Shown here piece by piece: positions 1-9,078 of a DNA stretch of 64,000 bases (positions are counted from its first letter, which is position 1; each line of letters begins with the position of its first letter). The DNA comes from CAVPUA01 sp963828015. GTDB taxonomy: Bacteria > Actinomycetota > Actinomycetes > Mycobacteriales > Jatrophihabitantaceae. The notes under the pieces are model-generated. The model saw only the letters and a program-made list of their open reading frames with translations, was not told the DNA's origin and ran no database searches. The translations under genes and the position numbers were made by a program. The DNA is taken from assembly GCA_963828015.1 (NCBI GenBank), contig CAWHCD010000005.1:62001-126000 (forward strand). The letters are read 5' to 3'.

Positions 1-2
1 CG

Positions 3-1031
3 ACGGGCAAGAAGATGAGCAAGTCGCGCGGCAACGTCATCGACCCGCTGGTGTGGATGGACGAGTACGGTGCCGACGCGGTGCGCCTGTCACTGCTGCA
101 GGGGGCCAACCCGGGCGCCGACCAGGCGATCAATGTCGAGTGGGTCGTCGGGGCGCGCAACTTCTGCACCAAGCTCTGGAACGCCACGCGCTTCGCCGTG
201 CTCAACGGCGCGACCGTCGGCGGCGAGCGGCCCACCGACCTGACCGGGCCGGACGCGTGGATCGTGTCGCGACTGCAGCAGGTCATCGCCGAGACCGATG
301 CCCTCTACGAGCAGTTCGAGTTCGCCAAGATCGCTGACCTGCTCTACCACTTCGCCTGGGACGAGGTCTGCGACTGGTACCTCGAACTGGCCAAGATCAC
401 CCTGGCCGGCGACGGCGCGGCGACCACCCGCCGGGTGCTCGGCGAGGTGCTGGAGAGCCTGCTCGAACTGCTGCACCCGTTCGTGCCCTTCGTCACCGAG
501 GCTCTGTGGACAGCCCTGACGGGCGGCGAATCGGTCGTGGTCGCAAGTTGGCCGCAGGCCGATGAGAAGCGGATCAACCACGCCGCGGCGGCCGACGTCC
601 AGGCGATCCAGACGGTGGTCACCGAGATTCGCCGCTTCCGCTCCGACCAGGGGGTGAAGCCGTCGAAGCCGGTCCCCGCGACGCTGGACGGGCTCAGCCC
701 CGAGGCCGAGACGGCCGTACGGGCGCTGGTGCGCCTGGCCACCCCTGAAGCGGGCTTCACCGCTACCGCGTCGCTGACCATCGCCGCCGGAGGCACGGTG
801 GGCGTCGAACTGGATCTGTCCGGCGCCATCGACGTCGCGGCCGAACGGGCCCGCCTCGCCAAGGACCTCGCCGCGGCCGAGAAGGAGCGCGACACCAACA
901 CGGGCAAGCTGACCAACCAGGCGTTCATCGGCAAGGCCCCCGAGCCCGTGGTGGCCAAGGTGCGCGATCGGGTCACGGCGGCCGAGGCCGACATCGCCCG
1001 CATCCAGGCCGCCCTGGACCGCCTGCCGTGA
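3..1031 (+). CDS. valS: Valine--tRNA ligase, C-terminal part (5' end outside window)
   Basis: Charges tRNA-Val with valine in the cytoplasm. Only the last 342 residues are visible, because the reading frame is open at the left edge. The fragment begins at the class I signature: TGKKMSKSRGN puts the KMSKS loop at visible residues 4-8. This is followed by the GANPG and ARNFCTKLWNATRF stretch typical of ValRS, then the helical anticodon-binding domain. The end is an Ala/Arg/Lys-rich coiled coil from about residue 275, the tRNA-binding C-terminal arm of bacterial ValRS. The stop overlaps the next start as GTGA, so folC is probably translationally coupled. ValRS is preferred over IleRS or LeuRS because of the terminal coiled coil and the folC neighbour. 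Confidence 0.95.
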   Translation, partial: TGKKMSKSRGNVIDPLVWMDEYGADAVRLSLLQGANPGADQAINVEWVVGARNFCTKLWNATRFAVLNGATVGGERPTDLTGPDAWIVSRLQQVIAETDALYEQFEFAKIADLLYHFAWDEVCDWYLELAKITLAGDGAATTRRVLGEVLESLLELLHPFVPFVTEALWTALTGGESVVVASWPQADEKRINHAAAADVQAIQTVVTEIRRFRSDQGVKPSKPVPATLDGLSPEAETAVRALVRLATPEAGFTATASLTIAAGGTVGVELDLSGAIDVAAERARLAKDLAAAEKERDTNTGKLTNQAFIGKAPEPVVAKVRDRVTAAEADIARIQAALDRLP

Positions 1032-2386
1032 GCGACTCCACCAGCGAGGCCCAGAAGCTGCTGGCGCAGGTGGAGGCCGAGATCCTGGCCCGGTGGGGCG
1101 AGGCCCACATCGACCGCACGCGCGAACGGATCATCGCCCTGCTCGATGTGCTCGGCGACCCGCAACGGGCCTATCGTTCGATCCACATCACCGGGACCAA
1201 CGGCAAGACGTCGACCGCCCGCATGATCGACGAGTTGCTACGCGGCTTCGGCTTGCGCACCGGCCGTTTCACCAGTCCGCACCTGAGCGCCATCAACGAG
1301 CGCATCGTCCTGGACGGGCTCGACGTCAGCGATCGGGTCTTCGTCGACGCCTACCGCGAGCTCGAGCCCTACCTGGAGATGGTCGACAACCAGTTCGACG
1401 TGCGGCTGTCCTTCTTCGAGGTCGTCGTCGCCCTGGCCTACGCGATCTTCGCCGACGCCCCCATCGACGTCGCCGTCGTCGAGGTCGGCATGGGCGGCAC
1501 GTGGGACGCCACCAACGTGATCAACGCCGAGGTGGCGGTGGTCATGCCGATCAGCCTCGATCACGTCGAGTTCCTCGGCCCGGACGTGGCCGCGATCGCG
1601 ATCGAGAAGGCCGGGATCATCAAGGCCGGGGCGTCGGCCATCCTGGCCGCCCAACCGGTGCCAGCCGCGCAGGAGCTGCTCAAGCGGGCGGGCGACGTGC
1701 AGGCCCAGGTCGCCCGCGAGGGCCTGGAGTTCGGCGTGCTCGAGCGCACCATCGCCGTGGGTGGGCAGGTGCTGACCCTGCAGGGGCTGGGCGGCGTCTA
1801 CTCCGAGGTCTTCCTGCCGCTCTACGGCGCGCACCAGGCCGAGAACGCTGCCTGCGCCCTGGCCGCGGTCGAGGCGTTCTTCGGGGCCGGCGCGGCCACC
1901 GGCCCGCTGGACGCCGAGGTCGTCCGCGCCGCCTTCGCCGCCGTCCGTTCGCCCGGGCGACTGGAGACCGTGCGGGCCGCGCCCACGGTGCTGCTCGACG
2001 CCGCGCACAACCCCGCCGGCATGCGGGCCACCGTCGACGCCATCTCCGAGTCCTTCGACTTCCGGCGCCTCATCGCGGTCGTGGCCATGCTCGGCGACAA
2101 GGACGCGGTCAGCGTGCTGAGCGCCCTGGAAGGCATCGTCGATGAGGTGGTGGTCAGCGAGAACGGTTCGCGCCGGGCGATGGACGTCGACGAGCTCGCC
2201 GCGAGCGCCGTCGAGGTCTTCGGGGTCGACCGGGTGACGGTCCAACCGCGTCTGGACGACGCGATCGAGACCGCGATCACGCTGGCCGAACAGACCGATG
2301 ACGACATTCTGGCCGGGGCCGGCGTCCTGGTCACCGGCTCGGTGGTGACCGTCGGCGAGGCCCGCGTCCTGTTGGGTACCCCGTGA
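1028..2386 (+). CDS. folC: Bifunctional folylpolyglutamate synthase / dihydrofolate synthase
   Basis: Mur-ligase-type ATP-dependent enzyme that adds glutamate to dihydropteroate and to tetrahydrofolates. It has 452 residues, a normal length for the family. The nucleotide-binding loop TGTNGKTS lies at residues 55-62. It is followed by GRFTSPHL and later SLDHVEFLG, and the C-terminal glutamate ligase domain begins near the LLDAAHNPAG motif. The GTG start overlaps the valS TGA (GTGA) and the stop overlaps the next start in the same way, so valS-folC-DUF4233 read as one coupled unit. valS-folC adjacency is common in bacteria and supports the call. Confidence 0.95.
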   Translation: MSDSTSEAQKLLAQVEAEILARWGEAHIDRTRERIIALLDVLGDPQRAYRSIHITGTNGKTSTARMIDELLRGFGLRTGRFTSPHLSAINERIVLDGLDVSDRVFVDAYRELEPYLEMVDNQFDVRLSFFEVVVALAYAIFADAPIDVAVVEVGMGGTWDATNVINAEVAVVMPISLDHVEFLGPDVAAIAIEKAGIIKAGASAILAAQPVPAAQELLKRAGDVQAQVAREGLEFGVLERTIAVGGQVLTLQGLGGVYSEVFLPLYGAHQAENAACALAAVEAFFGAGAATGPLDAEVVRAAFAAVRSPGRLETVRAAPTVLLDAAHNPAGMRATVDAISESFDFRRLIAVVAMLGDKDAVSVLSALEGIVDEVVVSENGSRRAMDVDELAASAVEVFGVDRVTVQPRLDDAIETAITLAEQTDDDILAGAGVLVTGSVVTVGEARVLLGTP

Positions 2387-2814
2387 CCGAACCCGTCGCA
2401 GAACCGGAGAACGAGCCGGACGCCGAACCCGAAACTCCGGAGCAACTGGCCGCCCGCCAACTGCGGGCCAACCGGGCCACTCGGGGCGCGCTGGCCGGCG
2501 TCCTCGGGCTGGAGGCGTTCGTCGTACTGCTGATGCCGCGTGCGCTGGCCCAGACCTCCGGCGGGCTGGGACAGACCAAGACGATCATCCTGATCAGCCT
2601 GGCCGTGATCTTGGTGGTTGCGGCCTTCCTGCTGCGCCGGCCGTGGGGTATCGGCACCGGTTCGGTGCTGCAGCTGTTATACCTGGCCACGGGCATCTGG
2701 CTGCCGGTCGCGCTCATCCCGGCCGCCCTGCTGGTCGGCACGTGGTTGTACCTGCTCAACCTGCGCAGCCAGGTGGCCGGAACCCCGGGTGGCGCCCGGA
2801 TGCTCATCTCGTAG
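2383..2814 (+). CDS. DUF4233 family membrane protein
   Basis: A 143-residue integral membrane protein of unknown function. The first 30 residues are acidic and Pro/Glu-rich and look cytoplasmic. They are followed by about four hydrophobic helices at residues 35-52, 66-84, 90-108 and 110-126, with the short tail LNLRSQVAG. It matches the small DUF4233 proteins that actinobacteria carry between folC and ndk; the identification rests on this context and the topology. The GTG start overlaps the folC stop, implying co-translation. No catalytic motif is visible. Confidence 0.8.
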   Translation: MTEPVAEPENEPDAEPETPEQLAARQLRANRATRGALAGVLGLEAFVVLLMPRALAQTSGGLGQTKTIILISLAVILVVAAFLLRRPWGIGTGSVLQLLYLATGIWLPVALIPAALLVGTWLYLLNLRSQVAGTPGGARMLIS

Positions 2815-2823
2815 GGTTTGGCG

Positions 2824-3246
2824 GTGACAATCGAACGCACGCTCGTCCTCGTCAAGCCCGATGGCGTCGCCCGCGGACTGGTGGGTGAGGTGCTGCGCCG
2901 CATCGAGGCCAAGGGCTACACGCTGGTCGCGGTCGAGCTCCGCGGGGCCAGCCCGGAGTTGCTCGCGCAGCACTACGCCGAGCACGTGGGCAAGCCGTTC
3001 TACGAGCCGTTGGTGCAGTTCATGCTGTCCGGCCCGGTGGTCGCCGTCGTGGCCGAGGGCCAGCGCGTGATCGAAGGCTTCCGGTCACTGGCCGGCACGA
3101 CCGAACCGACCGGGGCCGCGCCGGGCACGATCCGCGGCGACCTGGGCCGCGACTGGGGGCTGGCCGTCGCGCAGAACATCGTGCACGGGTCGGACTCGCC
3201 CGACTCGGCCGCTCGTGAGATCGGCCTCTGGTTCCCGAACCTGTAA
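2824..3246 (+). CDS. ndk: Nucleoside-diphosphate kinase
   Basis: Transfers the gamma phosphate between nucleoside triphosphates and diphosphates through a phosphohistidine. The 140-residue protein opens with ERTLVLVKPDGV and contains the active-site motif NIVHGSDS, with His at residue 121. The length equals the family norm. I chose GTG at 2824 because AGGG lies seven bases upstream and the protein then begins like other Ndk proteins. A TTG six bases earlier at 2818 is possible but less likely. It follows DUF4233 by nine bases, probably in the same transcript. It is followed by about 100 bases containing a promoter candidate for mreB. Confidence 0.96.
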   Translation: MTIERTLVLVKPDGVARGLVGEVLRRIEAKGYTLVAVELRGASPELLAQHYAEHVGKPFYEPLVQFMLSGPVVAVVAEGQRVIEGFRSLAGTTEPTGAAPGTIRGDLGRDWGLAVAQNIVHGSDSPDSAAREIGLWFPNL

Positions 3247-3265
3247 GTAACACCAGTCTCACCAG

Positions 3266-3293
3266 TTGCGCGAGTCGCAACCGGATCTAACCT
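3266..3293 (+). promoter_or_regulatory. Candidate housekeeping promoter for mreB
   Basis: TTGCGC at 3266-3271 and TAACCT at 3288-3293 are separated by 16 bases, in the non-coding gap between ndk and mreB. The -10 fits TANNNT, and the same two hexamers recur upstream of rplU. The start site would fall near 3300, giving a leader of about 50 bases. A short inverted repeat TTGCG/CGCAA (3266-3280) overlaps the -35 and could be fortuitous. Confidence 0.4.
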
Positions 3294-3351
3294 CGCGACG
3301 CCCATACGATCACCAGGCGTGTCCAATTTTGCCTGAAGGGTCGCCTGTCCC

Positions 3352-4419
3352 GTGTCGTTCACCTCGCTGTCGCGCTCGCTGGTGTCCCAGCGCAGCGGCG
3401 AGCTCCTCGGCGGCGATCTGGCCGTCGACCTGGGCACTGCGAACACGCTCGTCTACGCCCGGGGCCGAGGGATTCTGCTCAACGAGCCGTCCGTGGTGGC
3501 CGTGGACACCACGACCAAGGCCGTCCTGGCCGTCGGGATCGAGGCCAAGCGCATGATCGGGCGCACGCCCGGGCACATCCGCGCCGTCCGGCCACTGCAG
3601 CACGGGGTGATCGCCGACTACGAGATCACCTCGGAGATGCTGCGCTACTTCGTCCGCAAGGTGCTGCAGCGCCGCAGCATGTTCAGCGGGCCGCGCGTGA
3701 TCATCTGCGTGCCCTCGGGCATCACCAGCGTCGAGCAACGCGCAGTCAGTGAATCGGCCTACGCCGCGGGTGCGCGGCGCGTGCACATCATCTCCGAGCC
3801 GATGGCGGCCGCGATCGGTGCCGGACTGCCGATCAACCAGCCGGCCGGTTCGATGATCGTCGACATCGGCGGCGGGACCACTGAGGTCGCGGTGCTCTCA
3901 CTCGGCGGGATCGTCGCGTCGACGAGTCTGCGGGTCGCCGGCGACGCCCTGGACGAGGCCATCGTCGATCACGTCCGCGGCGAGTTCTCCCTGCTGATCG
4001 GCGAGCGCACGGCGGAGGAACTCAAGATCAGTCTGGGCTCGGCCTTCCCGGTCGCCGGCCCGCACCGGGCCGAGATCCGCGGGCGCGACATCGGCAGCGG
4101 CCTGCCCCGCAACGTGACCGTGTCCGGTGACGAGCTGCGCAAGGCCATGGACCCGCCGCTCAACCGCATCGTCGGCGCCATTCGCTCGACCCTCGACCGC
4201 TGCCCGCCCGAACTGTCGGGCGACCTCGTCTCGCGCGGAATCGTCCTGACCGGTGGCGGCGCGTTGCTGCGTGGCCTGGCCGCGCGCGTGCAGCACGAGA
4301 TCGGCATCCCGGTTCTCGTCGCGGAGCGCCCGCTCGACTCCGTCGTCCTGGGCACCGGCACGGTGGTCGAACACTTTGAGCAGTTGCAGAAGGTCGTCGT
4401 CGACGGGCCGCGTCGCTAA
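3352..4419 (+). CDS. mreB: Rod shape-determining protein MreB (bacterial actin)
   Basis: Actin-like ATPase that forms membrane-associated filaments directing lateral wall synthesis together with MreC, MreD, RodA and PBP2. It is 355 residues. Visible signatures are DLGTANT at residues 25-31 (phosphate 1), the VDIGGGTTEV phosphate-2 loop, and LTGGGALLRG near the C-terminus (adenosine motif). The N-terminus MSFTSLSRSLVSQRSGELLG is somewhat extended compared with many MreBs. The start is GTG 3352, with GAAGGG about a dozen bases upstream. It leads a five-gene cluster ending at rodA. Confidence 0.96.
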   Translation: MSFTSLSRSLVSQRSGELLGGDLAVDLGTANTLVYARGRGILLNEPSVVAVDTTTKAVLAVGIEAKRMIGRTPGHIRAVRPLQHGVIADYEITSEMLRYFVRKVLQRRSMFSGPRVIICVPSGITSVEQRAVSESAYAAGARRVHIISEPMAAAIGAGLPINQPAGSMIVDIGGGTTEVAVLSLGGIVASTSLRVAGDALDEAIVDHVRGEFSLLIGERTAEELKISLGSAFPVAGPHRAEIRGRDIGSGLPRNVTVSGDELRKAMDPPLNRIVGAIRSTLDRCPPELSGDLVSRGIVLTGGGALLRGLAARVQHEIGIPVLVAERPLDSVVLGTGTVVEHFEQLQKVVVDGPRR

Positions 4420-4443
4420 GTCGGCGCCAACAGGGCACACAAG

Positions 4444-5298
4444 ATGCGTGGACTCGATCGCCGGCAGCGGATCTCGGCCGCCGCCCTCGCGGTCATCGCG
4501 CTGCTGTTCATCACCCTCGACGTCTCCGGCGGTGGGCTGCGCGAGGCCCACAGCGGCGCCCGCGGGATGCTCGGCTCGCTCTATCGCGGCACGGACGCCG
4601 TAGTCGGTCCGGCCCGCCGCTTCGTCCAGGGCGTACCGGACGTCTCCAGCAATCGCAGCAGGATCGCCGCGCTCGAGCAGCAGAACGCCCAACTGCGTCA
4701 GCAGCTCGCCCGCGACGGCGCCAACTCCGCGACCGTGGCCCGCCTGGATGCGCTCCAGCTCGAGGCGAACGCGAACCAGGTCAGCATCGTGCCGGCGAAG
4801 GTGATCGCCTTCGGGCCCGGCGGGGGCTTCGAATGGACGGTCACCGTCGACGTCGGGCATTCGAGCGGCATCGCGACCGGGCAGACGGTGACCGATGGCG
4901 TCGGTCTGGTCGGGCGCGTGCTGCACGCCGACGCCTCGACCTCGATGATCCTGCTGGCGGCCGACCCTGGCTCGGGGGTCGGCGTGCGCGATGCCCGTAC
5001 CAACGAGCTCGCCGTCGTCACCGGGCGGGGCACGAGCGGCTTCAGCCTGAGCCCGCTGCAACCCACCGCCAACCTGAAGGTCGGTGATCAGCTGCTCACC
5101 GCGCCGGCCGGGCAGAGCACCTACGCACCCGGCCTGCTCGTCGGCACGATCACCGCGGTGCACACCTCACGCGATGGCACGACCACGGCCGACGTGGCCC
5201 CGGCGGCCTCACCCACGGCGCTGGACCTCGTTGGCGTCATCGTCGGAACCGGGGTCGCGAACCCGGCCCGCGCCGCGCTCACGCCGAGCGGACGATGA
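4444..5298 (+). CDS. mreC: Rod shape-determining protein MreC
   Basis: Bitopic scaffold of the elongation machinery. The 284-residue protein has a single N-terminal membrane helix (about residues 9-27). A coiled coil follows around residues 66-105 (IAALEQQNAQLRQQL), then the periplasmic beta-domain with the family's VTDGVGLVGRV segment. It lies 24 bases after mreB and overlaps mreD by four bases (ATGA), so it sits in the mreBCD operon. Length and order match the family. Confidence 0.93.
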   Translation: MRGLDRRQRISAAALAVIALLFITLDVSGGGLREAHSGARGMLGSLYRGTDAVVGPARRFVQGVPDVSSNRSRIAALEQQNAQLRQQLARDGANSATVARLDALQLEANANQVSIVPAKVIAFGPGGGFEWTVTVDVGHSSGIATGQTVTDGVGLVGRVLHADASTSMILLAADPGSGVGVRDARTNELAVVTGRGTSGFSLSPLQPTANLKVGDQLLTAPAGQSTYAPGLLVGTITAVHTSRDGTTTADVAPAASPTALDLVGVIVGTGVANPARAALTPSGR

Positions 5299-5828
5299 CC
5301 CCGCGCCGGATCGCGGCCGCCCTCGCGATCATCCTTACCGCACTGGTGTTGCAGGCGACCCTGATCGCCCCGGTGACCGTCCCGCTCGCGGTCAGCCTGC
5401 CGGCGGTGGTCGTCGCCGCGGTGGCGCTGGTGTCCGGCCCCGGCACCGGTATCTCCCTCGGTTTCGGCATGGGGCTGCTCGCCGATCTGGGCTCCGACCA
5501 CCCGGCCGGGCTGCTGGCCCTGGCCTGGCTCGGCGTGGGTATCGGCTGCGGGCTGCTCGGCGAACGGCTGCACGGACTGCGCGAAGGAGCGATCGCCGCG
5601 GGCCTGGCCAGCGCCTTGGCGAGTACGTTCGCCGGCCTCGCGCTCCTCGTGATGCACCAGGGCAACGCGACCGTCGGCCAGCTCGTGCTCCGGTCCGTAC
5701 CGACCGCGGTGGGCGACATCCTGCTGGCCTTCGCGGTGTTGCCGCTGGCCCGGATCGCGCTGCGCAGTGACGCTCTGCGCCGCCCGGCCGCGCCGTCGAC
5801 CCGGGAATGGATCGGTCTTCATGGGTGA
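5295..5828 (+). CDS. mreD: Rod shape-determining protein MreD
   Basis: Polytopic membrane partner of MreC in the elongasome. It has 177 residues with five to six hydrophobic segments and the LADLGSDHPAG loop typical of MreD. The protein is poorly conserved as a family, and the call relies on position between mreC and pbp2, size and topology. It starts at the ATGA overlap with mreC. Its stop lies inside the first codons of the next gene (ATG at 5821, TGA at 5826), so the genes are tightly coupled. Confidence 0.9.
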   Translation: MTPRRIAAALAIILTALVLQATLIAPVTVPLAVSLPAVVVAAVALVSGPGTGISLGFGMGLLADLGSDHPAGLLALAWLGVGIGCGLLGERLHGLREGAIAAGLASALASTFAGLALLVMHQGNATVGQLVLRSVPTAVGDILLAFAVLPLARIALRSDALRRPAAPSTREWIGLHG

Positions 5829-7884
5829 GCGGCGGCTGCGACTGCTGGGCGTGATTGTCGCCTCGCTCATCCTCACGGTGAGCGGTCGGCTGTATTTCGT
5901 CCAGGTCCTCGACCACAACAAGCCGACGCAGACGGCGGGTGCGGTTCACGACGGGTCGATCGTGCTGCCCGCGGCGCGCGGCGACATCGTCGATGATCAG
6001 GGCAAGGCACTCATCAGCAACGTCTCGACGCACGTGGTCACCGCCAGCTGGGAGACCTTGCAGGCTCAGCCCGACAAGGGCAAGGCGGTGCTGACGAAGC
6101 TGGGCGCCCTGGTCGGGACGAGCGAATCCGACCTGGCTCAGCTGATCACGCCGTGCGGGCCGAAGGTTCCCAGCCCGTGCTGGACCGGCCAGCCATACCA
6201 GCCCGTACCGGTCATGACCAATGCCCCCGATCAGGTGGTGCTGACCCTGAGCGAGCATCGTGAGGACTACCCGGGCATCGCGGTCCAGACCTCGACCGTG
6301 CGCAACTATCCCGGCGCGAGCCTGGCCGCTCAGGTCCTCGGCTATGCCGGTGCGGTGACCGCGGCGGACGAGAAGGCCAATACCGCGCTCAACGACGCCG
6401 ACACGATCGGTCAGGCCGGCCTCGAGGAGCAGTACGACAGCATCCTGCGGGGCACCGACGGATCCCAGACGGTGCTGCTGAACGCGCAGGGCGATGTGGT
6501 CGGAGACGGCCCGACGACCGAGGCGACCCAGGGCGACACCCTCGTGACCAGCATCGACGCCGGGGTACAGGCCGCGGCCGAGAAGGCACTGACCACGCAG
6601 ATCGCCGCCTCGCGGGCCGCCGGCAAGGCGGCGACCTCGGGTGCGGTGATCGTGATGGACCCGAACACCGGACGCATCATCGCCGCGGCCAGCTATCCCA
6701 CCTACGACCCGCAGCTGTTCGTGGGCGGCATCTCGGTCGCCGACTACCAGAAGCTGACCGCGCCGAGTGCGAACAATCCCTTGGTCGGGCGGGCGATCGA
6801 CGGGCAGTACGCGCCCGGCTCGACGTTCAAGTTGATCACCTCTTCGGCCGACGTCACCGATGGGGAGATCACCACGACCGGCCGGTACGCCTGCCCGGGG
6901 TCGCTGACGGTCGATGGCCGGGTGAAGACGAACTACGACTCGGAATCCTTCGGCTACCCGCTCACCCTCAAGCAGGCCCTCGACGTCTCCTGCGACACGT
7001 TCTTCTACGCGCCCGCGGTCAGCGAGTACTACGCCGACCAGGCCAAGGTCGATGCCGGCGGCAAGGCCACCGAGAACCTGCAGAAGATGGCGGCCGCGTT
7101 CGGCGTCGGCACCTCAGTCGGTGTCGACCTGCCCAAGGACGAGCAGGCCGACGGCTCCTACGCCGACCGCGAGACCCGGCTGGCCCGCTGGAATGCCAAC
7201 AAGACGCAGTACTGCGCGGATGCCAAGTCCGGGTTCCCGAATGAGAGCAACCTCGCCCAGCGGGCCTACCTGACCCAGCTGGCCAGCGAGAACTGCACCG
7301 ACGGTTGGCGCTACCGAGCGGGCGACAACGCCGACATGGCGATCGGTCAGGGTGAGACGACGGTGTCGCCGTTGCAGCTGGCCGTCGCCTACTCGGCGAT
7401 GGTCAACGGCGGCAAGATCTGGAACCCGACGCTCGGCTGGGCGGTTGTCAACGGTGCCGGCCAGGTCGTGAAGACGATCAACCCGACCGTGAAGAGCACC
7501 GTCCCGGTGGCCCAGTCGACCCTGAACTACATCGCGAATGCCCTGCAATTCACGCAGGATCACACCGTGTCGGGGGCGCTGGCCTTCGACGGCGCGCCGT
7601 ACAAGACGAGCATTGGTGGCAAGACCGGAACGGCGGAGGTCGAGGGGCAGCAGGACACGTCCTGGCTGGCCTCGTGGGGGCCGGTCAGCACCGACGCGGC
7701 CGGCAACCCGAGCGCCAAGTACGTGGTGGTCGGCATGATCGAGCAGGGGGGCACGGGCGCCAGCTCGGCCGCTCCGATGGTCCGCCAGGTCTACAACGCG
7801 CTGCTCGGCGTGGGTCAGCCTGCGCTGCTTCCCACGCCCATCACCAAGCTGCCCACCATCGCGCCGTCGACGGTCACGAAATGA
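5821..7884 (+). CDS. mrdA: Penicillin-binding protein 2 (class B transpeptidase, elongasome)
   Basis: Cross-links peptidoglycan in the periplasm as the partner of RodA. It has 687 residues: one N-terminal membrane anchor (about 7-24), a dimerisation/pedestal domain, then the transpeptidase domain. The acylation motif is STFK (Ser334, Lys337), the second motif is SCD in LDVSCDTFFY, and the third is KTG at 601-603. I chose ATG 5821, which gives the anchor directly at the N-terminus. The transpeptidase domain carries an insertion rich in Asp/Ala/Lys between the second motif and KTG, as in other actinobacterial PBP2 proteins. It overlaps rodA by ATGA. Confidence 0.94.
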   Translation: MGERRLRLLGVIVASLILTVSGRLYFVQVLDHNKPTQTAGAVHDGSIVLPAARGDIVDDQGKALISNVSTHVVTASWETLQAQPDKGKAVLTKLGALVGTSESDLAQLITPCGPKVPSPCWTGQPYQPVPVMTNAPDQVVLTLSEHREDYPGIAVQTSTVRNYPGASLAAQVLGYAGAVTAADEKANTALNDADTIGQAGLEEQYDSILRGTDGSQTVLLNAQGDVVGDGPTTEATQGDTLVTSIDAGVQAAAEKALTTQIAASRAAGKAATSGAVIVMDPNTGRIIAAASYPTYDPQLFVGGISVADYQKLTAPSANNPLVGRAIDGQYAPGSTFKLITSSADVTDGEITTTGRYACPGSLTVDGRVKTNYDSESFGYPLTLKQALDVSCDTFFYAPAVSEYYADQAKVDAGGKATENLQKMAAAFGVGTSVGVDLPKDEQADGSYADRETRLARWNANKTQYCADAKSGFPNESNLAQRAYLTQLASENCTDGWRYRAGDNADMAIGQGETTVSPLQLAVAYSAMVNGGKIWNPTLGWAVVNGAGQVVKTINPTVKSTVPVAQSTLNYIANALQFTQDHTVSGALAFDGAPYKTSIGGKTGTAEVEGQQDTSWLASWGPVSTDAAGNPSAKYVVVGMIEQGGTGASSAAPMVRQVYNALLGVGQPALLPTPITKLPTIAPSTVTK

Positions 7885-9062
7885 CCCAGTTGCTGGCCCG
7901 CGACCCGGCCGCCCCGCTCACCGACGATCTCGCCGCCATCTCTTCCCGGCCGCGTCCGCCGGGCCGGACGGATTGGTGGCTGATCGGGGCGGCGCTCGCC
8001 CTGGCCGGCATCGGTGCCCTGCTGGTCTGGTCCGCGACGCGCTCGACCCAACTGGCCGAGCACCTCGACCCCCAGGCCTACCTGTACCGGCATGTGCTGA
8101 ACATGGCGATCGGGGCCGTCCTGCTCTTCACTGTCGCGCGCGTCGATGCCCGGCTGCTACGCCTGTTCGGACCGGTGCTCTACGTGGTCAGCCTGCTGGG
8201 GCTGTGCGCCGTCTTCGTGGTCGGCTCGACCATCAACGGCGCCCACGCCTGGATCGTGATCGGCGGCGGGTTCGAGCTGCAGCCGGCTGAGTTCATGAAG
8301 CTGGGTCTGATCGTCGGTCTGGCGGTGATGTTCGCCCAACGCAGTCAGGACCGCCCCGATGAGCATCCGCGCACCAGCGACATCCTGATCGCGATCGCGC
8401 TGACGATCGTGCCGCTCGGGCTGATCATGCTGCAGCCCGACCTCGGCTCGGCGATGGTGCTGTGCAGCGCCGCCTTCGGCGTGCTGCTGGCCGCCGACGT
8501 GCCGGCGCGCTGGACCGTGGGGCTGATCGCCGGTGGCGTGCTCGGTGCCGTGCTGGCCGTGCAGGCCGGCGTGCTCAAGCACTACCAGCTGGCCCGCTTC
8601 GACGCGTTCACCCATCCGAACGTGGACACCCAGGGCGTGGCCTACAACATCACCCAGGCGCATATCGCGGTCGCCAACGGGGGTCTGTTCGGCACCGGTC
8701 TGTTTCATGGACCGCAGACCAACGGTGGCTTCGTCCCGGAGCAGCAGACCGACTTCATCTTCAGCGTGGCGGGGGAGGAGCTCGGCTTCATCGGCGCGAT
8801 CGCGATCATCGCCTTGTTCGCGTTCATCTGCTGGCGCGGGCTGCGTATCGCCCGGGCCGCTGATCGCACCGGGCGCCTGATCGCGGCCGGGATCGTCTGC
8901 TGGTTCGCCTTCCAGGCCTTCCAGAACATCGGCATGAATCTCGGGCTCACCCCGGTGACGGGATTGCCGCTGCCGTTCGTGTCCTACGGCGGTTCCTCGA
9001 TGTTCGCCGAAGCCATTGCGGTGGGGCTGCTGGTCGCGATCGGCCGGCGACCCGTCCGTTAG
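7881..9062 (+). CDS. rodA: Peptidoglycan glycosyltransferase RodA (SEDS family)
   Basis: Polymerises lipid II into glycan strands for lateral wall growth. The 393-residue protein has about ten membrane helices. The conserved SEDS segments are visible: GAHAWIVIGGGFELQPAEFMK, LQPDLGSAMV, the extracellular NGGLFGTGLFHGPQTNGGFVPEQQTDFIF loop region, and the terminal GLPLPFVSYGGSS. RodA is preferred over FtsW because the gene closes the mreBCD-pbp2 cluster. The start is ATG 7881, overlapping the pbp2 stop. Confidence 0.94.
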   Translation: MTQLLARDPAAPLTDDLAAISSRPRPPGRTDWWLIGAALALAGIGALLVWSATRSTQLAEHLDPQAYLYRHVLNMAIGAVLLFTVARVDARLLRLFGPVLYVVSLLGLCAVFVVGSTINGAHAWIVIGGGFELQPAEFMKLGLIVGLAVMFAQRSQDRPDEHPRTSDILIAIALTIVPLGLIMLQPDLGSAMVLCSAAFGVLLAADVPARWTVGLIAGGVLGAVLAVQAGVLKHYQLARFDAFTHPNVDTQGVAYNITQAHIAVANGGLFGTGLFHGPQTNGGFVPEQQTDFIFSVAGEELGFIGAIAIIALFAFICWRGLRIARAADRTGRLIAAGIVCWFAFQAFQNIGMNLGLTPVTGLPLPFVSYGGSSMFAEAIAVGLLVAIGRRPVR

Positions 9063-9078
9063 CGCCTACGATCGGCTC

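Noticed and set aside
3898..5163. A 421-residue minus-strand open frame across mreB and mreC
   Set aside because: It lies wholly opposite well-supported genes, with composition expected from the reverse of high-GC codons.
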